A stretch of DNA of 64,000 bases. Source: Opisthorchis felineus. Taxonomy: Eukaryota; Platyhelminthes; Trematoda; Opisthorchiida; Opisthorchiidae. The stretch lies in NCBI GenBank assembly GCA_004794785.1, contig SJOL01009857.1:783254-847253 (forward strand), given 5' to 3'. The notes below the pieces were generated by a model. It saw nothing but the letters and a program-made list of their open reading frames with translations, was not told the origin of the DNA and did not search any database. Position 1 is the first letter of the stretch; each line of letters opens with the position of its first letter. The position numbers and the translations under genes were made by a program. Positions 33,701 through 46,000 of this stretch are shown here, piece by piece.

Positions 33701-36700
33701 TAATGTCACTGGTTGGAGAATTTAACAGCGAGACTTCCTTCTATTTCATCTCACAGTTCCTCACGACTTTTTGCGGTAGCTTTATCTCGTGACTGAATTT
33801 TTGACTAATCAACCTGTTCGTTTTTGGCAATGCTGCCAGGTTGTTCTACCAAACCTTGGTAGGTTAGAATCATGGGGCTTTTTTGTTGCTGGTTGTTCCA
33901 ATTAAGAGATGTTCAGACTTGGTGGGTGCAACATCTATCCACTTCGCTTAAGTTACAGAAAGCTGGTGAAGAGTAGAATTCTTAACGGACCAGTCTGGAT
34001 GGGACTCTATATTTTGCAAAGTTCTGATTATAGGTTACAGGGATTCTGATCAGTTGGTAGTACAATAGCCGTGTGGTAGCATATTCAGTGCCCTGGTGAA
34101 TGAGCTAACCGGCTGGCTGTGCACTAGCCAACTAAGATGTCATACGAGCGGGAGTCATTTATGCTGTCGGGATGTAAAAAGGCAAAAAACTGGACGTAAA
34201 GATGTTCCGCGTCCACACCTAAAGCTCGCGAAATGCGGCATACTGAACGAACATTGTTTACTCTGGGGATTTGAGTTACAGTGTAACGTAAATGGGTTTT
34301 GCATCAGGTGACGCACATCATCCTTCGCGCTGGTTTTTCAGATCCGGACACTAGTGACCTGCATAAAAGTTTGTTCAAAAGGAATCTGTGGAATTTCGCG
34401 TAGTGTTGATGTATCGTTCAGGAACTTTAAGCTTCTAAGCATGTTAAACCCACCAATTGGCTCCTATTGTGCGTGTAGCGTTAGAACGATTCCATTATCG
34501 TCTCGTCAATTGCTTCTGACTCTTTTTTCCGTTAATTCATATGAACCATAAATCTCTCAACCTTAGGTTCCTGCACGCGCTCTAACTGTAGGAGTTGGTA
34601 CTGTGATGGATGCAGATGAGGTTATGATCATTGTAACCGGAACTTCAAAAGCACTGGCATTAAGCAAAGCCATAGAGGAAGGCGTGAATCACATGTGGAC
34701 TGTTTCTGCTTTCCAGGTATGTTTCATTGGATTTATTCAGTCTCCAGGTTGTATTGCTGATCCCGTTTCACCTTCGTGGCGTGCGTTATTGCTAACTGTA
34801 TGAAGAGGGTACATAGCAGAGTAGTAGATCCTCTCTAAGGTACTGCCAATTTTGCCTTATATAATCCATTGCATGTTACGCAAAAGCAGCAACGAGCGTA
34901 CCATTAGATGGGTTCGTCTTTCGAGTCAGCGCGCTGATCAATTTTGCCTCTTCCAGGTTCCCGATTGCCAGCAAGCTACATGTTTCGTTATTCTTGATGT
35001 CCCTCTACTTAGAGCTAAATTAATCGGAGTACGATGTAGGGACGTTTGTTCAACACTGAAGCATTTGACAAATATGGAACTGTGCTCAGAGGTTTGCACA
35101 GTACCGCACCAGTTGTCTTCAACGTTGATGCCGAATTGCAAGAGCCTGCGCGATTCGTTTGGCAACGTCTGTGAAAGCATCTCGAGAAAGCGAGGTCCAT
35201 CACACCTGGTTTATTGTGTCTGCTTACGGCCCAACGGACTGTATCTGTTAAAGACAGTTTCGAAGACGCTGTGGGTGCATTTTTACAACGGTCTGAAAGC
35301 TCAGCTATCGCTGTGGCTGTTGGTGACATGAACGACAAGGTAGGTAGACTAAGAGCTGCTGAGGCCCAATCAAGTGGTCGTCTTGGGTTGGATGCGAGAC
35401 GCACGGATGACGGAGAGCGCCTGCATCAGAGGTCTGCCGATACAGTGTAACTTTGCAGTTCCAATTTTCGGAAAAGAGGAAATCCCTTGACCATGTGGTG
35501 CCCATCAACGAACCAGTCCCAAATCCAAATAGACCACATCGCCATCAGTTATTGGTGGTGAGGGTCGATCACCGCCTACCCGTCCTTCTGGAATACCAGC
35601 GTGGACTCCGACCATGTACTTGTGCGCTACTGCTTTTCACTGCGATTTTTTGGGTCTACGCAAAACGCGCACACTTCGCTTAGCCATTGAGAAGCCAGTG
35701 GATCCGGAAAACAAACGAACCTGTCAAAACCGGCTCCTCGAAAACTTGCCAGATGGTCCGATGTTGGATGTTAATATCCAAAGCGCTACTCAAAGCTGTA
35801 ACCTCCGTTTATGTTAGAATCCAACCTGTCATCCAACTATCAGATCTCTGATACCACCGCGGCTTCGCTGGAGGCCCGACGACAGATTCTCCCTGTCCGC
35901 AACTACAACTCCACCCGACGCGTCATCCGACACCAGGTGAAACTGAGTGTCCGTGCAGACCGAGAAGCTTTGTGGACCCAAGTGTGCGATGAAATGGAAG
36001 AGGCAAAAATGCTGGAAAAGTCCACAGGCTGTTGCAGTTCAACTAGTCCTCGGAAGCCTCTTGTCACCGAAATTATCAGGGACAAAAATGGCCCCCTGAT
36101 ATCCAGCAAAGCAGAACGTTTGGGTTGCTGGGCGCAATATTGCGAATAACAATTCAGTTGGCCAGCTGTTACCTCCAATATGGAATCCTGGCCTTCAACA
36201 CAAAGGTGGACTCTGAACATAGGATCCACTTCAGTCTCAAGCGTTCGTTGTTATCTCTACTCAAGCGTCATCGTGTTCCCGGGCCTGACGACGTTCGACC
36301 TGCTCTGTTTGAAGGATGGTGAATTTTTCAGCCCGTGACTGTCTAGCCTACTAGGGTCTATCTGTGAGAAAGGCACCGTCCCAGACTACCAATTTGAGTC
36401 AAAAGTAGCGCCTATTTTTTTTTAAAAAAGGGTACTCGCGCTGAATCTAGTAACCACAGGAGTGTCAATCTGACTTCCGTTGTGACAAGGCCTCTGGCCT
36501 CACTGATTCTTCGTCGTCTAACAGGGGTACGCGAATCCTTGACCCATGAGCATCAAGCGGGATTTCGATCGGCTGGAGCCTGGGTGGACCATCAGGTGTT
36601 TGAGCGACGCCACATGTACAGTCGACCCACCATCCTGGTGTTTCTTGACTTCAAGAGTGCGTTGGATCCTGTCGATCGGTCAATGCAGTTAACCACACTT

Positions 36701-38319
36701 TGCCATTTGGATATGCCGCAGAACTTTGTGAACATAATGCAGTCCATATATTCGCGTACTTCTGAGCCCGTGAGACTGTATGGTGAGCTCTCCAAAAGCT
36801 TCCCTACAAAACGTGGTGTCCCACAAGGATGTCCACCATTTCCGTTATTATTCAGCTTCGCCGTCGATGAACTAATGAGGCGATCGCTGGAGAATCTTCA
36901 AAACTCTGGTGTTCCGGTCGTTGTTGATGAGAACCTTGTAGATCTGGAGTACGCAAACAACACTGCCTTCATCTTTGAAGACGAAGGCGAAGCACAAGCC
37001 CCATTGAATAAACTTACTGCCATCATACCATATTTCGGCATTCGTCTTGTGCCTTCAAAGTGCAAAGTCATGCTTCGTATCGTACAGTCTGAACATATCC
37101 CTTACAATTCAAGGAGAAGAATTAGGGGTTGTGGAGAATTTTACAAACCTGTCACCATGAAGGGATTTCCACAAAATCTCATCGATAAGGATGGAACGGC
37201 TGTGAAATTTTTCGCTGCGCGCAAGGTCGCTCTTTATAGGGACAATACTCGACCAACTAAGATGGGGATCTGGAATGTTATGCAGTAAAAGGTATCCCTT
37301 CTCCACATCACTTTCTGTTTCATGGTTTGGTTGACCGGATCGAATTCGCCTACAAAAAATGATCTGGCTAATAACAGATAGCTTGCGAGAGACAACAGTG
37401 AGAAGCCTGACTTATATATTTGGTTCGAAAGGGAATCAAACGGAGTTTGGCCTCGTCCTCGGTTTACATACATGCAAACAATCGTCCATGGTGCAATCGT
37501 TTTTGAATTTACTGGCGAACCTTTGATACAGTTTCTATTTTTTGGTCACGGGGTATCTGAGTCATGCAAAGGGATGTCTTTGGAGAAAGTGGGTGGAGGC
37601 ATGCCTAGTTTACTTGCAACAGTTCTCTATAATACCTTAGAAATAGGTCGGCTTGTAAAGCAATGCCAGAAGTCGTCTTTCAACTGAATTCCATTCTCGT
37701 TATGTGCGCCCTCCATGCAATATACGGATTCTTATGGGTATCCTCCAAACGCTTGTATCATCAATGGTACTTCTTAAGATGGCATTGCCTTCACCGTCAA
37801 GTCATTCGTTGCGCAATTGTAACAGAGCCCGCCTGTTTTATCAATAGGTTTCAAATGCCTCAGAGTTAAACTTGTAGGATGCAAGAAATTATGTTAGTCG
37901 CTACACTATGTCTTTCAAGGCTAGATCGCGTAGCAGGGTTATTTGATCGATCAGAATGGTTCCCGGTTTCTGTGATTTCTCGTTCTAAGCGAGAAGTGGC
38001 CCGTAGTCGCAAGAGGTAGACTACGATTTTCAAATTTTACGTATTGTTTCTTGAAGAATTATTCGTTTCGTCCATCAGTTCTGTGATGGTTCTCGCGAGA
38101 ACGGTCCTTCTTGAAGGGTAGTTTGTGTTTTATAAACCTTTTCCAGGCGCTAGCAGGCGCATTTGGTTTCGTACGCTGAATTGTCACTGTTTTCTTTTTT
38201 AGCATCATCCAAAGGCTATTTTTGTTGTTGACGAGGATGCCACCTTAGAGTTACGGGTGAAGACTGTGCGCTACTTCAAAGGTTTGGATAGTATCCACAG
38301 AAAACTGAACGAGCTGTAA
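27484..38319 (+). CDS. GNPDA: glucosamine-6-phosphate deaminase (four exons)
   Basis: Converts glucosamine-6-phosphate to fructose-6-phosphate and ammonia in the cytosol, linking amino-sugar breakdown to glycolysis. The four exons 27,484-27,768, 31,913-32,167, 34,567-34,716 and 38,203-38,319 all join in phase 0 and give 268 residues, close to NagB (266) and without the longer C-terminus of vertebrate enzymes. The NagB catalytic set is complete at the same numbers: D72, D141, H143, E148. Substrate contacts R172 and K208 and the allosteric set S151, R158, K160 and Y254 are also kept, so GlcNAc-6-P activation is plausible but inferred. Donors GTAGGT, GTAAGT and GTATGT and AG acceptors with pyrimidine tracts are present. 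The start ATG begins the conserved MRLLIL strand. Further 5' UTR exons cannot be excluded. No strong poly(A) signal was found just downstream. Confidence 0.97.
28143..28264 (+). repeat. fluke interspersed repeat R1 (copy 2)
   Basis: CCACTCATAAGGTTGCTGAG, then a GGCTTCGCCATTCTTGGGGC block and GGCGCAGTCCCCGAGTTTC. It matches the reverse complement of the copy at 59,503-59,665. A TCATC run precedes it at 28,123-28,137. Confidence 0.7.
28318..28515 (-). repeat. fluke interspersed repeat R1 (copy 3, inverted)
   Basis: GAGACTCAGCTGAATCTCTCGT matches the start of the 59.5-kb copy read on its + side, so this piece is inverted relative to copy 2, which lies 50 bases away. It continues into a block shared with 27,064-27,165. 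Confidence 0.55.
29861..30170 (-). pseudogene. Penelope-like element: GIY-YIG region fragment
   Basis: A 101-codon minus-strand frame holds [42 protein letters not shown] and [12 protein letters not shown]. This order matches the linker and GIY-YIG endonuclease region of fluke Penelope-like elements (block before the CxC, then the TxRxLxxR-like segment, then the AFxVxYxVP end). The central catalytic YIGRT part is reduced or lost. It lies antisense in intron 1 of GNPDA. Confidence 0.6.
31913..32167 (+). CDS. GNPDA: GNPDA exon 2
   Basis: Codes residues 96-180, including the family signature [17 protein letters not shown] (D141, H143, E148), R158/K160 of the allosteric pocket and R172. Preceded by TTCTCATAG and followed by donor GTAAGT. 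Confidence 0.97.
32168..34566 (+). other. GNPDA intron 2
   Basis: 2,399 bp, GT...AG. Contains a minus-strand SINE at 33,149-33,326. Nothing else recognisable. Confidence 0.9.
33149..33326 (-). mobile_element. tRNA-derived SINE (copy E) in GNPDA intron 2
   Basis: Minus-strand copy with head complement TTAACCACTGAGCTACCTCG, a B box near 33,262-33,272 (GGTTCGAA with changes) and body CCCAAGCCTAGACAGGAGCA. The 3' end is worn, and no target duplication could be seen with confidence. Confidence 0.82.
34567..34716 (+). CDS. GNPDA: GNPDA exon 3
   Basis: Codes residues 181-230, including [16 protein letters not shown]208 and the [17 protein letters not shown] block. Acceptor ACCTTAG, donor GTATGT. 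Confidence 0.97.
35130..37165 (+). mobile_element. LINE-A copy 3, truncated at both ends
   Basis: Starts within the endonuclease domain (35,214 on: [46 protein letters not shown]). A frame-shifted block follows with the conserved Ser-Asp-His context near 35,600, then the linker (35,811-36,149) and RT. The matching sequence stops near 37,165, just after the block for the FTYLGS motif, so the C-terminal part and 3' UTR are missing. Loss of the 3' end is unusual for LINE copies, which usually lose the 5' end. A later deletion is the simplest explanation. Confidence 0.8.
36230..37165 (+). pseudogene. LINE-A RT remnant (copy 3), catalytic box YANN
   Basis: The longest open stretch (36,482-37,288) begins [15 protein letters not shown] and continues through [37 protein letters not shown] and [14 protein letters not shown]. 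Both Asp of the YADD box have become Asn. Elsewhere the RT order is normal. Stops near 36,320 and a missing C-terminus confirm that it is a dead copy. Confidence 0.8.
38203..38319 (+). CDS. GNPDA: GNPDA exon 4 (terminal)
   Basis: Codes residues 231-268, [19 protein letters not shown] then Y254, F255, and stop TAA at 38,317-38,319. The protein ends about where bacterial NagB ends. Confidence 0.96.
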   Translation, partial: HHPKAIFVVDEDATLELRVKTVRYFKGLDSIHRKLNEL

Positions 38320-38911
38320 TATGCCTTCGACAGAACATCATTTTGTAAATGAATTTGAAATCAAGTCAATGCAACTTGTGCCAATGATTTCATTGTTTAT
38401 GGTTTTTCTTGGAAGTTTTTTTGATGACAGATCAAATAGAAAAATGATTATAGTGATGTTATTCTATTATTTGTTGTTAACAACACCTGGTTACATTACC
38501 CAAAGCTCACTTTGCAAGGCCAAATGTGCAGCCTTACGGAAGTCTGATGCGCGTTTCGGATTGTAAATATCGCTGTCCAACGCCCTAGAGCGTTTAGGCA
38601 GGATAAAGTGATCTCGTCAAAGCATACTGAAACACGTCTAGCCTGAGTTTCGTGTCTTTCGTGGTTTAAAGTTTGACCACCAAAATGGGACGCACAAATA
38701 ACGAACAAATTTTAGCTGATTTTTAACTGGCATTCTAATTTTGTCGAGGACGATCATCACTACAAGCCTGTTTGGTTATAACGAAATCTTTTATAACCTC
38801 GAACAAATCATCCTCGTCTTGGACTGGAGACACCGGCTTTCTCGGTATGCGCCAGCTATGATAGTGTGCGATGTACGGTACACGGCAGCTATGTATCGAG
38901 ATCGATCCACT

Positions 38912-38940
38912 GTTATTATTATTATTATTAATTATTATTA
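38912..38940. repeat. ATT-type microsatellite
   Basis: TTATTATTATTATTATTAATT pattern, one interruption, read directly. Confidence 0.85.
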
Positions 38941-39576
38941 TGCGTGGGTCGACTTCAGATAGAATCATAACATTCACGGTGTTTCATGTGGCATGTGTGA
39001 CAACGTATACAAAACGCGTTTGTTCCGGTGAGGTAGCCAGTGGCGAGATAATGGGACGGTGCTGTTGGATGTGATGCAGTTACTCAAGTTTCACGAGAAG
39101 CAATCATTAGCAGGGTATTCTGACGACAAACGCGATTTCAGTGAATTGACAAAAATTTCCTAGCACGTCCAGTCTGTTCAGTTGTATATGGTAGTACTGG
39201 TTCAGTTACCAGCTTACAAATTCGTGAAACTGGTTCGACCTGCATCGGTCGACTACATTCGCAACATATCTTTTGTGCGAATGAGCTCTCGCATTGGACC
39301 GTAGCTTTGCTCTTCCGATTCCTGAATCTGCTTATGTCTGTTAGACGTTTTAAGGTGAAGCCTAACGCGCCGGACTATGCAGTGTCCCCCGGAAAGATGA
39401 CACTACGTGGAACGGGGCATTTAGCTTCTGTTGCTGGCCTACTTCAGTACCGTTCCCGAATGCAATGTGGTCAGCGGTTAATAAACCGATCGTCATCATC
39501 ATGAACAGCTGTCAGGTGTTCCCTCCAAGAGCTGCTGATCCGGCTATACATCAAATAATAAAGATGTTCACCCTAC

Positions 39577-39597
39577 GGGGGGGGGGGGGGGGGGGGG
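39577..39597. repeat. G21 homopolymer
   Basis: Twenty-one G in a row. It could form a G-quadruplex or slip during replication or sequencing. Confidence 0.9.
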
Positions 39598-40009
39598 TGT
39601 CAGAAATACCCCGTTCCGGTGGTGTCGTGCCTTCTCGAGGATAAACGTCAGTCTGAATACTATTACTTAGCCGTAAGAAAACGGTGAATGAGAGAAGTTC
39701 CTAATAGAGCGGACAGAAAAGAGTGGGAGCTTGTAGATAAACGTCTATTTGCAAATCAAGTTCGTGTTGACGTTTTACTCACCTGAACTTGTTTGTGATA
39801 GTCTCCAAATGCGCTGCACAAGGGTAGTTTAGTGTTTCTATCTGAATAATATTCAAGATATCGCAGTAACTTTACATATGACAATATCCGTAATGTAGGG
39901 GAATATTATAAACGATGGGTTCAGCTCAGCCTTCCTATACCACCACCCTTATTTTAAATGTGTTTGTCTGCAAATACGTCTAATTCGGTCCCCGAACCTA
40001 AAATATAAT

Positions 40010-40080
40010 TGAGGGGGATTCGGGGACTAGGACTACCTAATGGGCCTTAACATGGGCCGGGTTTCGCCCAGGAGTTTGCA
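40010..40080 (-). repeat. fluke interspersed repeat R1 (worn piece)
   Basis: GGGGACTAGGACTACCTAATGGGCC and GGGTTTCGCCCAG parallel the R1 core at 59,570-59,625. Short and diverged. Confidence 0.45.
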
Positions 40081-43000
40081 TCAACTTTGTAAGTAGCGTG
40101 ATATGAAAAAAAAGGTAACCTTTTTAAGGGCGTCCTACGGGTCTAGGAGAAATGCTCAAGAACGAGTAGACTAAACCTGTAAGCAACACATCTGGGCGTT
40201 ATAGGATGCCAATGGCAGGACCTGCCTTACATTTTCACAAACTGTGCATAACATAGGCCCGGCACAGTGATCGGCAAACTTCAACTGGATGCTCCAGTTT
40301 CTCATCACTGGGTCCGGTTCTGTGCCATGAGTTCGGCGACCTCAGTGACCTGCATAGAAAATCGCGTGAATCCAATCTGAAATGTACGAAAGTCTCGCCA
40401 CAGTTTACGGGGCGTGCTCTTACCTCTAGTTGCCATGTTACAACTTGTCCCACCCCCGATTCCCGGAAAATTAGTTGGGAGGGAAGCACAGCGTTCCGTT
40501 TGCGGCTGCTTAGTAGGTTACCCGTCTATGATAACCTAACTAAGTCAATTTACAACACAGTACTCGCTTAAGCACGATTTCCTAGTGAACTTATTGACAT
40601 CAACTCGCTCCCGCAATGCTATGAAGACAATAGTGGAGTGGTTAGGCTTCACAACCATAAGGTGAGGGTCCCAGGCTGGTCGATTTGTGAACATGAAACG
40701 CGTTTCTGATGACACAAAGTGCAGCATGGTGAAGATCATCGGAAAAAGGTGCGTTGACTGTTGCAGTACAGCCGCAAAATGGGCACATCAATTCACGAAT
40801 TGAGGCTTCTCGCTGTAAAGTCAACGCGAATACAAAGAAACTCGAACTATTGTAGCAAACCTTACAAACAGGACGTGCAACGCCAATACCCGAGTTTGGA
40901 ACGACTTCAGGTATTGTATTTGAGGTTGGTTGGTGACATTATTCGGGTTCAGGAGGGCTAGAGCACCGTCCGGTGGAGGCTTTATGAAAACCATTTGCTT
41001 GAAGAGTCTGACCTGCAGGTTAGCGGCGTGAAGCACGGGGTTCGCCATCCACAGGGAGTCGGTTCTTGCGTACATCAGACGATCCAGGATTCACGGTGCC
41101 GATGGGTACCGGTGTTCCAACGCACCGTTTCATCAAGCGAATGCAACCGCATATACCGGTTATGTCGTCTGTTGAAGAAAAGTTGAAAACTTGCTGAAAA
41201 AACTTCTGAGGATGACGGCGACGGATTCTGCGATAGGCCGAACGCGACCTAACAGTCCTGGTGTCTACTGAACAGACCGGCCTTTCGCATGGTAATTTCA
41301 TTGGACACGTGAAGCATTTTATAAGTAGCCGAGTGACCAAGACAGTCTAGGGCACCGCGGTAGTACCGGCGTTGTTTACTTAATCATCCTAAGCGGCTAG
41401 CCTCTACTGAAAGTTAATTCTGCTCAATTCTCCAGGGCTTGAAAATGCGTTCGAAAGAAGGCAGCTCTGTCCAATGCCGAACACCCCGTTTACTCGGGCA
41501 CAGGGGACGTACTGATCGCCGTCAAAAGCGCTCATTCATGTAGTACATGTCCACTTGGCAGTCCAAGCACCTCGGACGCCACCCTCCCTAAAAATCCACG
41601 TGCAAATCCGAACAAAACGGGTGGCGGCCATCCTGAAGAATCTCACTGACCATAGGAATTCTCTTCACCCTACGTGTATTTCGCATGGCCGGAGGCACTG
41701 CTCACCGGATCTGCTAGGCGGGTTGCATCCAGCACAACCGGGTGGTACCGGAGCGGACTTAATGTCTGTTGCATTTTCCGGCCGTGTGGTAAACGCTTGG
41801 GCTATGATATAATCGTAGACTGATCCAACTACCCCCGTAGATGGTTGAGGTAAACATATAAACCATGAGTACGATTCTGCTTATAAGTTACTCAGTTTTG
41901 GTATACCGTGGTTTCCCACCGGAAAGAAACTGTCTTACAAGAAGATTTTCTTCTTAGACATGATCTCTAGTGAGAGCATGCTAACAATTGTAAGTCAATG
42001 AAAGGGCGGTTTCTTCAGCTTGTAGACCTAAGAGAGTTGGATAAATAGCTTTGTGAGTGACACACATCTACACATGCAACGAACAGGTAGTAGGCTTTCT
42101 CTAAATACCCTAATGTTAGGACATCGAAGGAAACTTTTCAGATGCATAGTTGAATTTTTTCTTAAGCTGTATCATAACCACTCATTGTAAAGACCTATCA
42201 GGATGAAATAAACCATTTAGAGGCCCATTAGAAGTTCTACACAGTGGGTGTGAAAACAAAATTCGGAGCATAGATATCAGACTTTGTCGCGAACAGCAAA
42301 GCTGTTTTTGTTTAAAGATTCTTAAAAAAAAGGTAAAACTATCATTGCAAAGCCTAAAAAACGACGAACCCTATGTAGTTCGTAACCCGAATAAGCAAAA
42401 CTAGCTTAAACATGGTTGAATATGAGAAAATCACGATGGACACACGGTAAGTCGACTACCGTGCGACAGTTTGTGGATATAGAATAATAAGGAAGACAAT
42501 AAGACGTGATTTCCAAGGCATAAAGTATCCAGGTATATAGGTCAGACTGCCCTCGCTTTACGACAGTCCTGGCGTGAACGAAACAAACATTTGGATAGTC
42601 TGTTGGACCACCTGAGTTAACACAGTATGTGTTACATCGACTGGGGCATTGAAAAATCCGTTCGAAATCATACAGTTGCTGCGCCGGCAAAGTTATGCCC
42701 CTAGAAAAAATGACCGCATGATGTCAAAATAGGTGGTAGACGGTTGGGGACGGCTGACGGAAAGTTATTGTTCAAAACAAGTCCATTTACAAAAATCAAA
42801 ATTATTTGAAGCTCAAAAGTGCCACCACGAGGTTCTTCATATTGTAGGTGTGTTCGTGGGAATCTAGGTTTCATATTTTAGCATACCTCTATCTTCACTT
42901 TACTTATTGTCGCAGAGTTTGCCCTTCATCATAATCAATATAACAACCACCGTGATATCAGGTCCAGAAGTTCGACTGAATCGATACGGTCACCTCATCC

Positions 43001-46000
43001 GGCTCCAGCCAATGAACAGGAAGCCAGCTTCGTTAAAAAAATCCCAACATCTGAGGCAGATCGGTCAGAGACCGGTCGAATATTGAATTTCATTTCAACA
43101 GCTGAGCAAATTGCTGTCCCGTATGCAGTTGGCGTCAGCTACACAGCTGTCCTCAAATTTTACCATCTAAAATCGATCCAACATGGAAAAGCTGACTCGA
43201 TGTGCGTCACTAAATCGGTGATTTAGGAGTGAATAGCGCCTATAGAACTCATGCACTGCGACGCCGTCTGCTCTCAACGGATGTGCACAAATGAATGAAA
43301 AAGGCAAATACAGGTACTCATATCACGACGTTGTTTGCTCCAACGTAAGGAGGATCCGGAGGTCCTTATGTACGCCTATCCTGTACGACATAAGTGTTTC
43401 CGGCACTTTCTAAGAGCAAGGGTATATTCCATTGGCTAGGTCGACCGAGCTGTCCCGTAAAGAGGACCCTTTAATCCATACCTTTTTAGCAGCCGCACTA
43501 GTTTTCTCTGTCCGTAAGAGTTGCCTTGCTGGTACGTGTTGGCTGGGTGATGTACTATGCAGGCCTTCTCCTTTGACCCAACCGAACAGGGTGTGCTTTG
43601 AGTGTCGGTTTCCAAACTATGACGTTATCTGCAGATTCGGTTGCTTCCAGTGGCATCGTTAGCTACATAACATACATGGTTCCGGCTACCGCTAATCCAG
43701 CGTCTCGCTAACAGTTCCTTAGGCAAACAAGTCAGTCGCCGTGTGGCCTGCATTTGGGCTTCACCATACTCAAGACAGGTTATGGGAACACGTTCAAACA
43801 TCAAGCTAACTAAGTAGACTCATTAATGGGAAAAATAGGATTCACTGCGCATTTGGTGTTAGTGAGAACCTGCAGGTTCGCTTAATGTACAACTTATCTA
43901 AATTCTGTCGGATAAAATGCTACTGAAAGCAATCAATCTCCCATATTTTGAACAAGATAAAACAATAGATACAAATAGACCGCGTGTGCTGGTGAAGATA
44001 TAACAAAGTGAAAGGTATTTTTATAAACATACTCATCAAGCGTAGAGGGAAAGAAGGAAATGCAAGGAGTCATTAGGAATGAAGTTTGCCCGGTAACGTT
44101 TGGTTATAAGCTGACAGAAATACAGGTCCATATAAATCACAAGGCGTAATTTGATACATCGGTATAGGATGCTCAGGGAAGTAACTTTTGTACTGATTCA
44201 CCTGAGGAAACAAAGAAAAAGAGAAACGTGAGTTACAGGCTAGAAAAACAGTAAGACACAATGACCCCCTCCCCAGAATGTCTTACTAAACGACGTAGCA
44301 GGTGGTAGTTAGAAGAGGACATGTAAAAGAAAAGCGATCCTTGAACATTTACTAATTGTGTAAAATCGGAACTGGCCTTCCAAACTGCGTACCGTACACT
44401 TCATCACAAAATCAATAATATCAAATACAAACTGAAGCCGCTGTCAATCCTGTTCACTCTACAGACCTAGGAAAGCGGAGGCAGTGCTCCGGAAGCCTAG
44501 TTGCGTTCTAACGGGACAAGAATCAACGGTTCGCGAGAGCTGCCGACCCACTGACAAAAAAAAACATCGAGTCACTTAATTTTCCCTATCCGAATGTGTT
44601 TTGCCTAGATGCTAGAGGCTGAGTTGCCCCATCAAGTGACCGCTTTTCAGTAGATGAACTTGGAAATTGAGTTGCAAACGTTTCATCACCAGTAGATTGC
44701 CAACAAGTCTGAATGTCATGTGCAAATGAACAGAATGTTTCAGAACTCCGATTTGGACCGTAGATAGGTGGAGTAGATAAACAGAATGAAATAAGTTGCA
44801 GGTTGAAATCATGTATGGGTAAGGTTCCTGGGCTTAGAACACTACAGAGCAACAGGAAAATGAAGTACAGCGGTCGATAGGTCACCTCGTTACAAGAAAT
44901 CGGTGGTGCCCAGGTGATAATAAGTGGTACTTCCAAGTAATAATAAGTCATGTACTCTCTGTAGAGAATTCGCCAAGTAAGGGAACAACTAGATAACACT
45001 GGAGCGAAGTGTCCTAGTACAGATCACACCAATTTCAGGGACAGGAAAATCCTGGGGAGAAATGTACAGTCATCCAGACGTTACGGAAACAGAATGCGGC
45101 AGGGTTACTGCAACAAACACGACGAAAATTAGTTCCCATTAAAAAAGGGAAGAATGGGTTTGCAGTGTATTTCGAAAACAACAATTACAACGCAATCCTC
45201 ATTGTGAATTCCAAGTTTTCTAAGTGAAACACGGAAAACATGGTAGACGCCGAATTTGCGCTACTCTGCACCTTCAGATTTGCTAGACAGCTATTGGTCA
45301 AATTGTCGCAGCTTGCGAACAGAATCCAAGGATGTGCACACACGGTAGCAAGGGCATGAACGTCAGAAAAGACGAAATGCCAATTTGACAGGTATTAGGC
45401 TCTAAGCTATGCTAAACGACAAACGGCCAGACGCTAGCTGTGTGATTCAGAAGGATAACTAAGTAGGGCTATAGAGGTAATAAATGATCTTACTGGAAAA
45501 AAATTCTGGAGTTTTCTTTGGGACTGTAAAACTTACGTTTGCACGAAGCCCACTTAAAATTCCACAGTGATGTCGTAGGGGAACGAAAGACACACCACAA
45601 GGAAACTTACTACACTGTCTGTCCCAGTACATACGTGAAACTTCGATGATTGAAGTTTGAGATATCGACAAAATGATGTTCCATCCATATCAGTACTTTT
45701 TTTCAGATTCGAGTTTTTGATTCACGATTGTGCGGTACTATGGCAACGGTTTAAAATACCAGTCGCTAAACGGGCGCCAACCGGAAGGGAATGACTTTTG
45801 TTTCAATTCTATTTTGATGGTACAGAAACATTTACCCTCCCAGCAGATACAATAGTGCATAAGATCTCGTTCATTCGCTTGATTTTGTGTGGTTCTTTCC
45901 TCCCCGATTGGGAAATACAGTCGAGCCCGATCAGTGTTCCACAGGAGTCAGGAAGTGCGTCCTTATTAGTATTAGTACAGCTGTGCACACAGGTGAATCA

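Larger units (their letters stand above)
34717..38202 (+). other. GNPDA intron 3
   Basis: 3,486 bp, GT...AG, with acceptor TGTTTTCTTTTTTAG. Holds a LINE-A fragment in the gene's own orientation. 34,717-35,120 and 37,170-38,200 show nothing I can name. Confidence 0.9.

Noticed and set aside
40821..41340. Overlapping minus-strand frames of 84 and 106 codons
   Set aside because: No conserved motif was found, and stops separate them.
44586..44841. Open minus-strand stretch after a good acceptor (TTTTCCTGTTGCTCTGTAG), Ser/Thr-rich
   Set aside because: No upstream exon, no family match, and composition alone is weak. Less convincing than 46,804-47,187.
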